64,000 nt of DNA from SIAQ01 sp964484265 (lineage in GTDB: Bacteria > Planctomycetota > Planctomycetia > Gemmatales > Gemmataceae), in contig CAZAFH010000018.1 in NCBI GenBank assembly GCA_964484265.1, forward strand, positions 1 through 64,000. The letters are read 5' to 3'. Below the pieces are notes generated by a model. The model was not told the origin of the DNA and did no database searches. It was given only the letters and a program-made list of their open reading frames with translations. Position numbers and translations under genes: made by a program. This document shows, in pieces, positions 39,907-49,637 of the stretch (positions within the stretch are counted from its first letter, which is position 1; the number at the start of each line of letters is the position of its first letter).

Positions 39907-40308
39907 TCATACGTCGGTCGCGAACGGCGGACAAGTGCCGGAATCGGGAATGTTCGACAAAAAAGCCAGCATCGTCTCGCGGAATGAGCTGGCTGGGCAA
40001 AGCAAGAAAGAGGAGGAACCTCGCACCCGACCGGGGATGCCGGGGAACGAGGTTTCCTGTTGTCCATTCTGGCTATCGCGACGCACCAAGATCAGAAGCT
40101 TGCCAGGGCCATGAAGTCCCAGCGTGGTCGGTCGACGATGATCCAGCCGTGCGGTGGACTGGGTCCGCCTGACTCCGGATTCGTATTCCACTCCCAGGAG
40201 GTTGATTCGATTTCCGCCGCCTGTTTGTGCGATCACGCCAGGCGTGGCGCAAGCCATGCCCGTCGCGATTGCAGCCCCCAGAAAAGTACGTCTCGTAAGA
40301 AGATTCAT
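39907..40308 (-). CDS. Small protein with Tat-like signal, unknown function
   Basis: A 133-aa frame that opens MNLLTRRTFLGAAIATGMA, a twin-arginine type signal, with a cleavage region near VIAQTG. The remainder (RLDHRRPTTLGLHGPGKLLILVRRDSQ and on) has no known family and is Arg-rich. Another frame overlaps the same DNA, so the mature part may be frame-shifted or out of register. Only the signal peptide is well supported. Confidence 0.4.
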   Translation of the reverse strand: MNLLTRRTFLGAAIATGMACATPGVIAQTGGGNRINLLGVEYESGVRRTQSTARLDHRRPTTLGLHGPGKLLILVRRDSQNGQQETSFPGIPGRVRGSSSFLLCPASSFRETMLAFLSNIPDSGTCPPFATDV

Positions 40309-40521
40309 GATTGTCTCCCTTGGCCCTGGTCAGGGTCACTATTGGTTTGAACGGCGAGTCACGACACGCAACTCACTCGACGGTTTTATCGCCAACTACA
40401 ATCGTTTCGGACCTGGGCGCCGATTTTTTTCTTGGCGGTGATCGTGCGATTAGGGAATCCGGAAAATGACGTACGCTGCTCGGGATGAGCAGCGTACGAA
40501 GAGAACAGGCGATTTCTCGAA

Positions 40522-41205
40522 TCAATAGGGGTTCACGGGCGGGTAGAAGTTCTGCCTTTGGAACAATTGTTGCGGTGGATACCCCTGCGGATTCATGTGG
40601 GGCGTGAGCAATCGCAGTTGCGGATTGAACTGCGGGTTTAAGTGCAGGCCGGAGTTCCGGATCCCCTGCTGATACTGCGGTTGCGGGAGGTACTGCGGGT
40701 GCAAATACCCCTGCTGAAATTGCAGGTACGGATTATTCACCGAAGGCGTCGGCGGACTGGGCGGCACCGGCGGATTCGGAAATGGGTTAGGCGTCGGTGG
40801 ATTCGGGAGCGGGATCGGCGTTGGAGTCGCCATCCCTATTCGCCTCACCGCGAAGTTCCACGCCTGGTCGGAATTTCGGGCGAGGCCCACGAGCATCGTG
40901 CCTCGCAGCTCTCCCACATATTCAACACCGCCGTTATGGAACCTCAGTAAGACGTGCGGCCCCCGCGCCATGTACGTGCCCGGCGACGCGCCATCGGTGT
41001 CAACCATCGTCGCCATGCCATTGCCATGAAGACGGAATTCCAATCGGCCATAGCCCTGAAGCTGTTCCTCGCCGACCCATGCGCTATTTGCGAGCTGGTC
41101 CGGCATCGGTTGCTGGGCACGCAGCGCCGGCAAGCACATGACAGAAAACAGGGCAGCCAGGGCCAATCCACGCAGAGCTTTCTTCAGCAGATTTCTCATG
41201 ATCAT
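40522..41205 (-). CDS. Secreted protein with Pro/Gln/Asn-rich tail
   Basis: A protein of 227 aa with a signal peptide (LRGLALAALFSVMCLPALRAQ). A small domain (NSAWVGEEQLQGYGRLEFRL...GTYMARGPHVLLRFHNGGVEYVG) reads like a lipocalin-type or TIGR03067-like beta domain. The tail is Pro-rich, then Gln/Asn/Tyr-rich (YLQFQQGYLHPQYLPQPQYQ). Function unknown. Confidence 0.7.
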   Translation of the reverse strand: MIMRNLLKKALRGLALAALFSVMCLPALRAQQPMPDQLANSAWVGEEQLQGYGRLEFRLHGNGMATMVDTDGASPGTYMARGPHVLLRFHNGGVEYVGELRGTMLVGLARNSDQAWNFAVRRIGMATPTPIPLPNPPTPNPFPNPPVPPSPPTPSVNNPYLQFQQGYLHPQYLPQPQYQQGIRNSGLHLNPQFNPQLRLLTPHMNPQGYPPQQLFQRQNFYPPVNPY

Positions 41206-41424
41206 TCTCCTTGGACTTTTTGGGTCCGTTTTTCGGATTTTGTTTCAGGCTCGACATTCGGCCTGTTCACGAAAGTTATCCCCGAGACCTCGCCGGACGG
41301 ACATTTGCATTTTTTCTTTTTTTGCAAGTAAATGGTGAAATCAAAGGTGTCCGCCAAATCACAAGCTGGGGATAATTCTGGCAGAATAGTCTTGGATAGA
41401 TGAAACGATTACCAGGAGATTGCA

Positions 41425-41865
41425 ATGAAATTCCTTTGGAAGATAGTTCTGGGCATGCTTGGTTGGATTCCGGCAACGGTTTCGCTCAATGCCTTCGAAA
41501 AGCCCGCCATCGTAAGCGGCGACCATGGCACCGTTCGTTTCGGCAGCAAGGTCGCCATTTATATTCCCAGCACGATCAAGGGAAACGTTCCCTGTCCGAA
41601 GAAGCAATTGGAATGGACAAAAAACGCGTTGCGCTTTTTCTCCTCACGATTCGGCGGCGCCACCAGCATGGTTGGTCAAGGCGCCTGGCAATCGGATTCT
41701 CTGGGAATGATCACGGAGTCGATCACCGTAGTCATGTCCTTCTGCTCCACGGCAAAGCTTGAAATGCACCGAGAGGCGATCAAGGAATTCGCCTTGGCGA
41801 TGAAAACAGATTTGGGACAAGAGATGATCGCCGTCGAATTTGCTGGAACGCTTGAACTGCGATAA
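41425..41865 (+). CDS. Exported protein of unknown function
   Basis: A protein of 146 aa. Ribosome site AGGAG lies 9 nt before the ATG. A signal peptide is likely (KIVLGMLGWIPATVSLNAF). The mature part (WTKNALRFFSSRFGGATSMVGQGAW and on) has no recognised motif. It could belong to a family of small secreted stress-type proteins, but no family was identified. Confidence 0.65.
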   Translation: MKFLWKIVLGMLGWIPATVSLNAFEKPAIVSGDHGTVRFGSKVAIYIPSTIKGNVPCPKKQLEWTKNALRFFSSRFGGATSMVGQGAWQSDSLGMITESITVVMSFCSTAKLEMHREAIKEFALAMKTDLGQEMIAVEFAGTLELR

Positions 41866-41945
41866 AGATTTGCGCGTCGTTTCGCTCGGAGTGTTGATTT
41901 GTTACCAAACGCTTAACATCAAAAAATTGAACGGAGATTTGTCCC

Positions 41946-42239
41946 ATGGATCCTCAACATGACTTATTACTGAGAACATCCATCATCATTCTTGCCGCAC
42001 TTGTTGCAGTGACACTCGCGATCGCCATCTTGCGAAAACTGCAGTCGGTCCTGGTCGTGGCGGCGCTGGTTGTCGGAATCGGTTGGGGCGTGTATTTGTA
42101 TCCAAAATACAGGGATCGGCTTTCGCTTCCGAACATCGATATTCCGGTCCTGCGAATTCCCGCCCCCAACCCGATCGCACCTCAAACGCCGGCGAACGAG
42201 GATCTTCGCCAAGGAATCCCCGATGATCGAGTATCGTGA
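41946..42239 (+). CDS. Small two-helix membrane protein
   Basis: A 97-aa protein with two adjacent hydrophobic segments (TSIIILAALVAVTLAIAIL and SVLVVAALVVGIGWGVYLY) and a Pro-rich soluble tail. Family unknown. Its end overlaps the start of the GNAT gene by 17 nt in another frame, so the two are likely co-expressed. Confidence 0.65.
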   Translation: MDPQHDLLLRTSIIILAALVAVTLAIAILRKLQSVLVVAALVVGIGWGVYLYPKYRDRLSLPNIDIPVLRIPAPNPIAPQTPANEDLRQGIPDDRVS

Positions 42240-42729
42240 AGCATGCGAGGCGGACGCGTCAAAATGCGTCGAATTCATGACGCGAATTCGTGCCGAGCGC
42301 CTGGAGACGGTGCTTCAGCACGATTCGATTCCCTCAATAGAAGAGGAAGCCGACTTCATCGGAAAGCACCGGGGTAAATCTGGCGTCTGTCTATTGGCCT
42401 TGGCCGACGGCAATGTTGTCGGCTGTCTCTCGGCGAGGATCCATAATCATCCGCAACTCAGACATTCCTGTGAATTCGGTCTGGGCGTGTTGTCAGCGCA
42501 TCGAGCGAACGGTATCGGCTCGCAGCTAATTACCAGGCTGATAGGCTGGGCGCGAATCGTCAGGTTGAGAAGAATCGAACTTACGGTGTTGGCCAGCAAT
42601 CCCGCGATTCGTCTCTACCGCCGCCTCGGCTTCGAGGAGGAAGGGCGGAAGCGCGGAGCGATCAAAATCGGCGAACGGTTCGAGGACACGATTCAGATGG
42701 CATTGGACCTGTCGCAAGCCGAGGCGTGA
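42223..42729 (+). CDS. GNAT family N-acetyltransferase
   Basis: A protein of 168 aa from the ATG at 42223; the upstream frame is discarded. The acetyl-CoA motif reads EFGLGVLSAHRANGIGSQLI (variant R-x-x-G-I-G), then IELTVLASNPAIRLYRRLGF. This is a complete GNAT core. The N-terminal part EADASKCVEFMTRIRAERL resembles RimI/PhnO-type acetyltransferases. The acceptor is unknown. Confidence 0.85.
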   Translation: MIEYREACEADASKCVEFMTRIRAERLETVLQHDSIPSIEEEADFIGKHRGKSGVCLLALADGNVVGCLSARIHNHPQLRHSCEFGLGVLSAHRANGIGSQLITRLIGWARIVRLRRIELTVLASNPAIRLYRRLGFEEEGRKRGAIKIGERFEDTIQMALDLSQAEA

Positions 42730-42742
42730 ATTGTCCCGAAGG

Positions 42743-45700
42743 CTATTTCTTCCCGGCTGGTATTTTCTCTAGCTCAGCAATGAAACGCTGATACTCGGGA
42801 TAGGCTCGCAAATACTCGATTTCGGGTGTGTTGTTGATCGATTCCAATGTGACGTGTCCGCCCTTCCAGGCCTCGCGCAGATAATCAATAGAGCGTGCGG
42901 CGTATTTTGCCGCCGCGGATTTGCGCGCTTCAGGTTGAAGTTTGTCATCCGCAGCGACGGCGGCGGAGGTCAGTGCAAGAATGATTGCACTGAGACCGCA
43001 ATTCTCAAGGTCGGATTTTCCATCTACCTCATTCTTGGCGAACTGGTCCGCCGCGATGCCTGCTTCGGCATATTTTCTCAGGCGGACAAGTTCCAAAGCA
43101 CGCTGATACTTGAAAGATCGTCGCAGGATTCCATTCTCGTCGTCGAAGCGAATTGCGTTCTCCCAATCGGGCAGCGCGCGGTCCCAGCGTTTCAATTCGC
43201 GATGGGTCAACGCCCGAAACCAATGAACGTTTCGCAAGAAAAGGCGAGCGCGAGTCAGATTGGGCTCCTTGGCGACTACTCCGGACAGGACCGTGGCCGC
43301 TTCATCGAAGCCAGCGATGGCCGCGGCAGAGTCTCCTAGGCTGCGGTGAACATCCGAAATATTACACCAGGCCCCACCGAGATAGGTGGCGTAACCCAGA
43401 TCGTTGGGTGCAAGTGCTACGAGTTTCTTCCACAAATTGATCGAATTCTTGAAATCGTCGATCGCTTCCTTTTTTCGGCCGAGAGCCTTGAACGCCAAAC
43501 CTCGCGAGTTAAGTGTCGTGGCCAGCATTTCCTCGCTTAGCGGCGTCGGCACGCGAACAACAAGCTTTTCATGCAATGGAACAACGGCCTGCAAATCCGG
43601 AAGGGCCTTCTCGTGTTGGCCCATCTCCTGCAGGAAAAGGCCGCGCGCCATTCGCGCGCGGGCAAGATCCGCTAGCAATTCCGGACGACCAGGAAATTCC
43701 TCTGACAATTTCTCGAAGATCTTTATTGCTGACTGGTACTCGGCGAGGGCATCGTCTTGTTTTTTGAGATTACCTAGCAAAAGGCCCAGGTTGTGATGCG
43801 AGCGTCCCAGGTCCTGAAGCAAGTCCGGCGCGTTGGGAGAATCTCGAAGCAGTTTCTTCTGTAGCTTCATTGCCTCGTATTGTTCCGACAGAGCTTCCGC
43901 CTGGCGGCCGTACTTCTGCAACTCCCCGGCGAAGCTGGTCCGCGTTTGTGCCACTTTTCGCTCCATCTCAGAGCGACGATTCGTCGAGTTTGCCAACAGT
44001 TTTTCGAGATAACTAATCGCTGCCTTGAATTCGACAGAGGCATCGGCGAATCGACCGTGACGGGTAAGAAGCAGTGCTCGATTGTTGCATATGCTCGCCA
44101 AGTCCTCCGGGTGAGAAGGATTCTCGATATCGGTCTCCACCAATTCTTTGGTAATGTCCCGAGCTGTTGCATATTCCTGCAACGCCTCGTCGGCGCGGCC
44201 GAGTTCGGCCAACAGTATCCCCAGCTGATTGTGGAATTCCGCCAATTGCGGCTTGTACGACAAGTCGTCGGGAAAGTCCTTGACGAGCGCTGTCGTAAGC
44301 TCCAAACCGCGCCGAAACGCCGCCTCGGCTTGCGGGAATTGCTTGAGTCCGTGGCGGATCCGGGCCATGCTGTAATAGGCTCTTGCGACACCGAACCGCG
44401 TTTCGGGCGTGGAGCCGGTCTCTTTCGCAAATTCCTCGTATGACGATAGCGCCTTTTCCATGAACTCGCGCTGTTTGGGCGAAAGCTCTTTTTGCTTGAA
44501 GAGCCAATCCTCGACGACTTGCGACGACATGTCGTCAAGTGCGAGTCTGGCGCGATCGCGAGCCTTGTTGGCGATGGCGGCGTTTTCCAGGGCGTCGTTA
44601 CGAGATTCGTCGATGAGGTAGACCGAGACTGTTGACACAATGGTAATGGTGAGCAGTAAACCAGCGATCACGCCGACGACGATGGCGTCGCGCGGATTGC
44701 GCCGGCACCATCGGGCCAACCGTTCGAGGGCCCCAACTGGACGGGCGAAAATCGGCCGCCCTTCAGTAAACCGCTTCAAATCGTCGGCGAGCGCTTCCGC
44801 CGTGGAGTAGCGCCGGCCTTGTTCCTTCGCCAAACATTTCAAGCAAATCGTTTCCAGGTCAAGCGGAACCGTCGGCTGCAGGCTACGCGGCGAGACAGGC
44901 TCATGACTCAGCACCTGAGAAACCGTGTCCCACTCGGTTTCACCACGAAAGGGCGGACGTCCCGTCAGCAACTCATAAAGAACGGCGCCGAGCGCATAGA
45001 TATCCGCGGCGGGACCAACCTGATGGCTCTGCCCTCGCGCCTGTTCGGGCGACATGTACGAGGGGGTTCCCAGGATATATCCCGTCTTTGTCAGACCGCC
45101 GGTACTAGCAATTCTCTTGGCGAGGCCGAAATCGGTGATCTTCGGAATGTCATCGCTTGTCAAAAGAATGTTCGCCGGCTTGAGGTCGCGATGAATGATG
45201 CCCTTGGTATGCGCCTCGTGGATTGCCCGGGCCAGCTGCTCGACGCATCGGGCGGCCTTCTCCGGGGGCTGCGGCGCGCCGTTGATCCGCTGGGCAAGAG
45301 TACCGCCCGTTACAAGTTCCAGCGCGAGATAGACCTGGCCATCAGCCTCGCCGACATCGTAGACCTGGGTGACATTCGGGTGCTGTAGCTGCGCGGACGC
45401 CTCGGCCTCCTGACGAAACCGCGCGCGCTCTTCCGCGTCGGCCTCCGCACCAGCGCGAATTGTCTTCAGCGCGACGAGCCGATTGAGTCCTAAATGACGC
45501 GCCTTGTACACAACGCCCATGCCGCCACGGCCTATCGTCTCCAATATCTCATATCCTGCCAGCCCCGATGGCGGCGCGCTTTTCGTTATCGGCGTCTGTG
45601 GCGCGACTACCGTCTTAGCCCCGTCCGCTAGCTCCTGCGTCGAGGCTTTCATCGATGGTGAGTCAAGGGCCGATTCGACTTCAAACTGGGTTTTGATTTC

Positions 45701-45916
45701 GGCCGCCCATTGGGGAAAGCGAATTTGGTACTCGCCCAAAGTCGGTGTTTCGCCTCGTTCCTGGCGTAACAGCACCTCGTTGACGACGAGATCGAGAGCC
45801 GCGTCGACCGGCAATACGCGGCGCGCAAGCAGTTCCTCGGCACGGACGGGATCGCCCTGCTCCCAGCGCCGTCGTTGTTCGATCAGCAGATCATTAGCAG
45901 AGGCGGCGCTACTCAT
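42743..45916 (-). CDS. Transmembrane Ser/Thr protein kinase with TPR sensor region
   Basis: A protein of 1057 aa from the ATG at 45916. A short helical N-terminus (about 1-85) precedes a Hanks-type kinase domain (about 122-385). Visible motifs are the glycine loop IGRGGMGVVYKA, the Lys in LVALKTI, HRDLKPANILL, DFGLAKR and APE-like SPEQAR. A membrane segment (about 415-440, VVGVIAGLLLTITIVSTVSVYL) divides it from an outside region of TPR-like helices (e.g. ALQEYATARDITKEL). The start ATG overlaps the stop of the ECF sigma factor gene (ATGAGTAG), so translation is coupled. Kinase plus sigma pairs of this kind are a planctomycete habit. Signals and targets are unknown. Confidence 0.9.
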   Translation of the reverse strand: MSSAASANDLLIEQRRRWEQGDPVRAEELLARRVLPVDAALDLVVNEVLLRQERGETPTLGEYQIRFPQWAAEIKTQFEVESALDSPSMKASTQELADGAKTVVAPQTPITKSAPPSGLAGYEILETIGRGGMGVVYKARHLGLNRLVALKTIRAGAEADAEERARFRQEAEASAQLQHPNVTQVYDVGEADGQVYLALELVTGGTLAQRINGAPQPPEKAARCVEQLARAIHEAHTKGIIHRDLKPANILLTSDDIPKITDFGLAKRIASTGGLTKTGYILGTPSYMSPEQARGQSHQVGPAADIYALGAVLYELLTGRPPFRGETEWDTVSQVLSHEPVSPRSLQPTVPLDLETICLKCLAKEQGRRYSTAEALADDLKRFTEGRPIFARPVGALERLARWCRRNPRDAIVVGVIAGLLLTITIVSTVSVYLIDESRNDALENAAIANKARDRARLALDDMSSQVVEDWLFKQKELSPKQREFMEKALSSYEEFAKETGSTPETRFGVARAYYSMARIRHGLKQFPQAEAAFRRGLELTTALVKDFPDDLSYKPQLAEFHNQLGILLAELGRADEALQEYATARDITKELVETDIENPSHPEDLASICNNRALLLTRHGRFADASVEFKAAISYLEKLLANSTNRRSEMERKVAQTRTSFAGELQKYGRQAEALSEQYEAMKLQKKLLRDSPNAPDLLQDLGRSHHNLGLLLGNLKKQDDALAEYQSAIKIFEKLSEEFPGRPELLADLARARMARGLFLQEMGQHEKALPDLQAVVPLHEKLVVRVPTPLSEEMLATTLNSRGLAFKALGRKKEAIDDFKNSINLWKKLVALAPNDLGYATYLGGAWCNISDVHRSLGDSAAAIAGFDEAATVLSGVVAKEPNLTRARLFLRNVHWFRALTHRELKRWDRALPDWENAIRFDDENGILRRSFKYQRALELVRLRKYAEAGIAADQFAKNEVDGKSDLENCGLSAIILALTSAAVAADDKLQPEARKSAAAKYAARSIDYLREAWKGGHVTLESINNTPEIEYLRAYPEYQRFIAELEKIPAGKK

Positions 45917-46499
45917 CTTCGACCTCGTCGAGGCCCATTTCGCGTTCGACTCGTGCCACGCCGCGCGCCAGCCGTTTGCGGAGGGCTTCGGGACTTCCAT
46001 TCAGTTCAGCGGCGATGTAGTCCCAGTCATGCCCGGCGCTGCGCAGCTCGACAAGTTGCCGTTCCTCTTCCGAAAGACGCCGATGGACCTCCGCAAGTAG
46101 TTCCTTGGCTTCTACAGTCCTGCTTGGCGTGGGTTCGGCGCCGGCCAGGCCGCGTTCCACCGCGCTGCCGCCAATATCGCGTCGATTGTCACGCTTGGCG
46201 CGCTGCTGGTCGCGTCGTGTCTTGGAGAGCTTGTGTCTCGCCATCGTGGCCAACAGCTTCAAGAGTTGCTCGGGCGTGTCGAGTTCGTATTGCCCGGAGG
46301 CGGCGCGTACGAAAAAGCTGCACATGACTGCCTGGCAGATGTCCATCGAATCGCAGGTACGGCGAAGCCTGGGATCCAGTCGCAGCCGTAGCGACCGGCG
46401 AATCGCAGGCTCGTAAAGGCGTACGAGTTCCGCCGCCGCGGCATCATCGCCACTCCGCACACGTTTTATTAGGTCAACGAAAGAGGATTCGTCATCCAT
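45909..46499 (-). CDS. ECF-type RNA polymerase sigma factor
   Basis: A protein of 196 aa from the ATG at 46499; an upstream start at 46565 adds 22 residues. Region 2 (AIRRSLRLRLDPRLRRTCDSMDICQAVMCSFF) is recognisable. Region 4 (VELRSAGHDWDYIAAELNGSPEALRKRLARGVARVERE) carries the DNA-binding helix. The pattern is that of planctomycete ECF groups found with Ser/Thr kinases. The stop overlaps the kinase start by 8 nt. No anti-sigma gene is nearby; the kinase is the likely regulator. Confidence 0.88.
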   Translation of the reverse strand: MDDESSFVDLIKRVRSGDDAAAAELVRLYEPAIRRSLRLRLDPRLRRTCDSMDICQAVMCSFFVRAASGQYELDTPEQLLKLLATMARHKLSKTRRDQQRAKRDNRRDIGGSAVERGLAGAEPTPSRTVEAKELLAEVHRRLSEEERQLVELRSAGHDWDYIAAELNGSPEALRKRLARGVARVEREMGLDEVEDE

Positions 46500-46812
46500 G
46501 GGCTTCTCGAATCGTGGAGGTGTTGAGACCACTGAGTCAAGCAAGTCGTCAGATCGTGATTGCAATGAGTGAAACCGAGAAACTCGGCATAGAAATAATA
46601 GTATTGAAGAAATAATGGTCCGACGTTAAAGAACCCTCAGGGTAGACGCCAAAGCATCTAACATGATTTTTTTCCGGTAAGAATTTTGTTGCGTGCGTGG
46701 ATGAACACTGCCTAAAATGGGGAGTTGACGGCCCAATTCGTTCCAGGCATTTGCACCAGGATATTGACAGCCGAAATCTGCTGAAAGACATCCGACTGAA
46801 AGACATCCGACC

Positions 46813-47601
46813 ATGGCAAAAAATATCGGAACTCCAATATGTTTAACCCCAGCACGTCGGATTATGGGAGATCTTTTGCACGCAGGTATACAAATGCCTC
46901 TCGTAACCATCCAGAAAGACATGGACCTTTCCGAAGTCGTCTTCGCCCGAGAAAAATGCGATCCTCGCCCGTCATGGTGCAGTATCTTCACCAAGGCCTA
47001 CGGTATTGTAGTTGCGGAACGACCAGAGTTCCGGCGGGCCTATTTCACGTTTCCCTGGGCGCGTCTATTTGAATATAGCGCATCGTCAGCCGACGTTGCC
47101 ATTGAAAGTTGCTTCAACGGCGAGAAAGTTCTTGCTTTTGCGCCCGTGAGGCGTCCGGAATGCTGGCGATTAAATGAAATGGACACGTACCTGGCATCGT
47201 GCAAGCAAGACCCTGTCTCGCATATCACTACTTTTCGGCGCGGCTTGAAACTAGGGCGCTGGCCGCAATTTATCCGGCGTTTGGCGCTCTGGTGGATCCT
47301 GAACGTTCTGCCGCTCGCACGCTACTACTATTTTGGAACGTTCGGCGTCACGAGCGTCGGCAACTGGGGGGTCGATTCGCTGCGTCCGATCGCTCCTGCC
47401 ATCAGCATTTTGCATTATGGGTCGATCAACGATCGAGGCCAGGTGAGCGTACGCCTTACCTACGATCATCGCGTGCTTGATGGATCTGGTCCGGCCAGCG
47501 CCCTTGTCGAACTCGAGAACGTCCTCAAAACCGAAATCGTCGCTGAGCTGAATTCGCTTCGACGGATGGAGCGCATGGAGCCTCAGCCAATAACGGTTTA
47601 G
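46813..47601 (+). CDS. Stand-alone 2-oxoacid dehydrogenase-type acyltransferase domain
   Basis: A protein of 262 aa matching the catalytic E2 domain. The signature DHRVLDG, with H219 and D223, is at the end. No lipoyl domain or E1/E3-binding domain is present, so it is not part of a normal dehydrogenase complex. The C-terminal strand GNWGVDSLRPIAPAISILHYGS (usually NxGxxGxxxFTPIINPPQ) is altered but recognisable. It is related to the chloramphenicol-acetyltransferase fold and may transfer an acyl group in lipid synthesis. The neighbours are lipid genes. The gene is convergent with the epimerase gene and overlaps it by 4 nt. Confidence 0.75.
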   Translation: MAKNIGTPICLTPARRIMGDLLHAGIQMPLVTIQKDMDLSEVVFAREKCDPRPSWCSIFTKAYGIVVAERPEFRRAYFTFPWARLFEYSASSADVAIESCFNGEKVLAFAPVRRPECWRLNEMDTYLASCKQDPVSHITTFRRGLKLGRWPQFIRRLALWWILNVLPLARYYYFGTFGVTSVGNWGVDSLRPIAPAISILHYGSINDRGQVSVRLTYDHRVLDGSGPASALVELENVLKTEIVAELNSLRRMERMEPQPITV

Positions 47602-48611
47602 CGGAGTAACTCCGGGTGGGAGTTTCGTATCCACTTGGCAGTAACCTCGATTCCGGCTTCGAGGTCTACTTTGCTTCGCCAGCCGATTTCACGAGCTGCC
47701 TTGCCGGGATCATGTCGCACGTCTTCCGTGAGCATTGCCAATGCCGCTCGCGTGGCTGGGGGTGCAGTTCGGAATCCCGAAAGATTCCAGCAGGTCTCCC
47801 AGAAGTGCGCGAATCCCTTCGCCATCGGGTAGGGAATCGATCGATCTAGCATTTTCATTTGTAAGGCTGCACAGATCGCGCCGAGAAAGTGTCGGACTCG
47901 CACATGCTGATGCGGCGCCGCGTTGTAGGCTTGACCGATCGCTGCGGGATGGGATGCCGCCGCGACGGCGCAGTCTGCAACATCGCCCACGTAAATGGGA
48001 TCGGCGCAGGGATCTGCATTTCCGGGCCAGAACGCAAACGGGTCGCGCAAGTAACGTAGCAATGAAGGCAAAATGACTTCATCTCGTGGACCATAGATCC
48101 ACGCCGGTCGAATCACGGTGACCGGTAGATGGTTCGCATTACGCCAAACGGCTGCCTCCGACTCAACCTTCGCTCGAGCATAGTTCCCGAATGGCCGAAA
48201 CCCGCGTTTACCCTGCGGCGCTTCCTCCGTGACCACGAGATGCCGCCGGCAGTATCGGTCATCGTAAACACGAATGCTGCTGACATGAAGAAACCGCCTC
48301 ATGCCTGCCTGAACGGCAGCGGCGAGAAGGTTCTCCGTGCCTTTCACCGTCGTGGCCTGATGCTCACTCCACGGCGCCCACCCTTTCACCAGAGCGGCCG
48401 CGTGAAATATTACGTCCACTCCGCGCAGCGCTCCATGAAGCGACGCGCACGAAGTGATGTCGCCTGCCACGACCTCGGCGTCAATTCCATCGAGTACATG
48501 GGCTTTACTTGGATCGCGCACTAACGCTCGCACAGTGTGGCCTTGCTCGCAAAGACGCTGTACCAGGTGGCTGCCAAGAAATCCCGTCGCTCCCGTGACC
48601 AGCGCTCTCAC
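47598..48611 (-). CDS. NAD-dependent epimerase/dehydratase family protein
   Basis: A protein of 337 aa. The GTG at 48611 is preferred, 3 nt after the desaturase stop, because the Rossmann start follows (ALVTGATGFLGSHLVQRL). Catalytic Y-x3-K is in NYARAKVE, and the Ser/Thr strand reads HVSSIRVY. The family covers sugar epimerases and sterol/lipid dehydrogenases (3-beta-hydroxysteroid-dehydrogenase-like). The tight link with the desaturase gene suggests a lipid role. Confidence 0.85.
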   Translation of the reverse strand: MRALVTGATGFLGSHLVQRLCEQGHTVRALVRDPSKAHVLDGIDAEVVAGDITSCASLHGALRGVDVIFHAAALVKGWAPWSEHQATTVKGTENLLAAAVQAGMRRFLHVSSIRVYDDRYCRRHLVVTEEAPQGKRGFRPFGNYARAKVESEAAVWRNANHLPVTVIRPAWIYGPRDEVILPSLLRYLRDPFAFWPGNADPCADPIYVGDVADCAVAAASHPAAIGQAYNAAPHQHVRVRHFLGAICAALQMKMLDRSIPYPMAKGFAHFWETCWNLSGFRTAPPATRAALAMLTEDVRHDPGKAAREIGWRSKVDLEAGIEVTAKWIRNSHPELLR

Positions 48612-48613
48612 AG

Positions 48614-49525
48614 TCAGGCCCTCGACGTGCCCTCGGTGGTCCTCACCAAGGTGGATTTCGGCAAACGAATGTTCCACACCAGGCCGAGCTTCGCCATCAT
48701 CCAGATGACATACCACGTTGGGTCGATTTGCCACCAATACAAACCGTGACGCGCGGAGTAGGGAAAAGCATGATGATTGTTGTGCCAGCTTTCGCCCAGC
48801 GTGAGCACGGAGAGAAACAGGTTATTGCGGCTATCGTCTTCCGTTGGATAGTCCTTCGTGCCCCACAGGTGCGTCGCCGAATTGACCAGGTAGGTCGCAT
48901 GTTGCACGAAAAATTGGCGGTAGAGTCCGCCGAATAGAAATCCCATGAGCGCACCAGCCAAGGAATCGGAAATAAGCCCGCAAAAAACCCCTGGAAGGAT
49001 CAGGCCAAGAAGGTACCATAAAAATCCAAATCGATCGATCCAAACCAGATCGGGTCTTTTGAGAAGATCGCGAATATCTTTGGGGTCGGCGACGTACCTT
49101 CGGCCAAGCAACCATTTCATGTGAGCATGCCAGAATCCGCCGAGCCGAGGAGAATGGGGATCGCCGTCTTTGTCCGAATGGCGATGGTGCTTGCGGTGGT
49201 CGGAGACCCAAACCATGAATGCCTGCCCCGACATGGATCCGGCAATTGCCAATATCCACGCCACTGGCCGAGATGTATCAAAGGAACGATGGACGAAATA
49301 GCGATGATAACCGACGGTGACGCCGAATCCGGTCACCACGCTCATCAAAATAGCAATGAAATGAACTTCGGGAGCAATGCCCCATAGAGCAGCAAGAATC
49401 CAGGCCGCGATAGTGCCCAAAAACGGAATCACTAAGTAGGCTAGACCCCAAACCGAGGCCAACGTTCTCGGCGCCTCTTCCAGTTCTTTGGACAAGCAGG
49501 GTGCAAGCTCGGTGTTAGTAGTCAT
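48614..49525 (-). CDS. Acyl-CoA/fatty acid desaturase (stearoyl-CoA desaturase-like)
   Basis: A protein of 303 aa from the ATG at 49525. The three His boxes of the membrane di-iron desaturases are intact: HRYFVH, HRKHH and HNNHH. Four membrane segments are readable, e.g. AYLVIPFLGTIAAWILAALW. This is the delta-9 type that inserts a double bond into fatty acyl-CoA. The epimerase gene follows within 3 nt, so the two are co-translated. Confidence 0.92.
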   Translation of the reverse strand: MTTNTELAPCLSKELEEAPRTLASVWGLAYLVIPFLGTIAAWILAALWGIAPEVHFIAILMSVVTGFGVTVGYHRYFVHRSFDTSRPVAWILAIAGSMSGQAFMVWVSDHRKHHRHSDKDGDPHSPRLGGFWHAHMKWLLGRRYVADPKDIRDLLKRPDLVWIDRFGFLWYLLGLILPGVFCGLISDSLAGALMGFLFGGLYRQFFVQHATYLVNSATHLWGTKDYPTEDDSRNNLFLSVLTLGESWHNNHHAFPYSARHGLYWWQIDPTWYVIWMMAKLGLVWNIRLPKSTLVRTTEGTSRA

Positions 49526-49637
49526 GGGCGCTCCGTTCAATTTGAATAAGCGAATACCGAAGCGTTCGCCTTGCATCCCAGGTAGAACGATCTTTTCAAC
49601 GAGTTTTTTCCATATTCCGAAGTTACTCTCTACAATT

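Noticed and set aside
40073..40339. Alternative 88-aa minus-strand frame at the Tat-signal gene
   Set aside because: It lacks a signal peptide or any motif; the overlapping frame has a twin-arginine leader.
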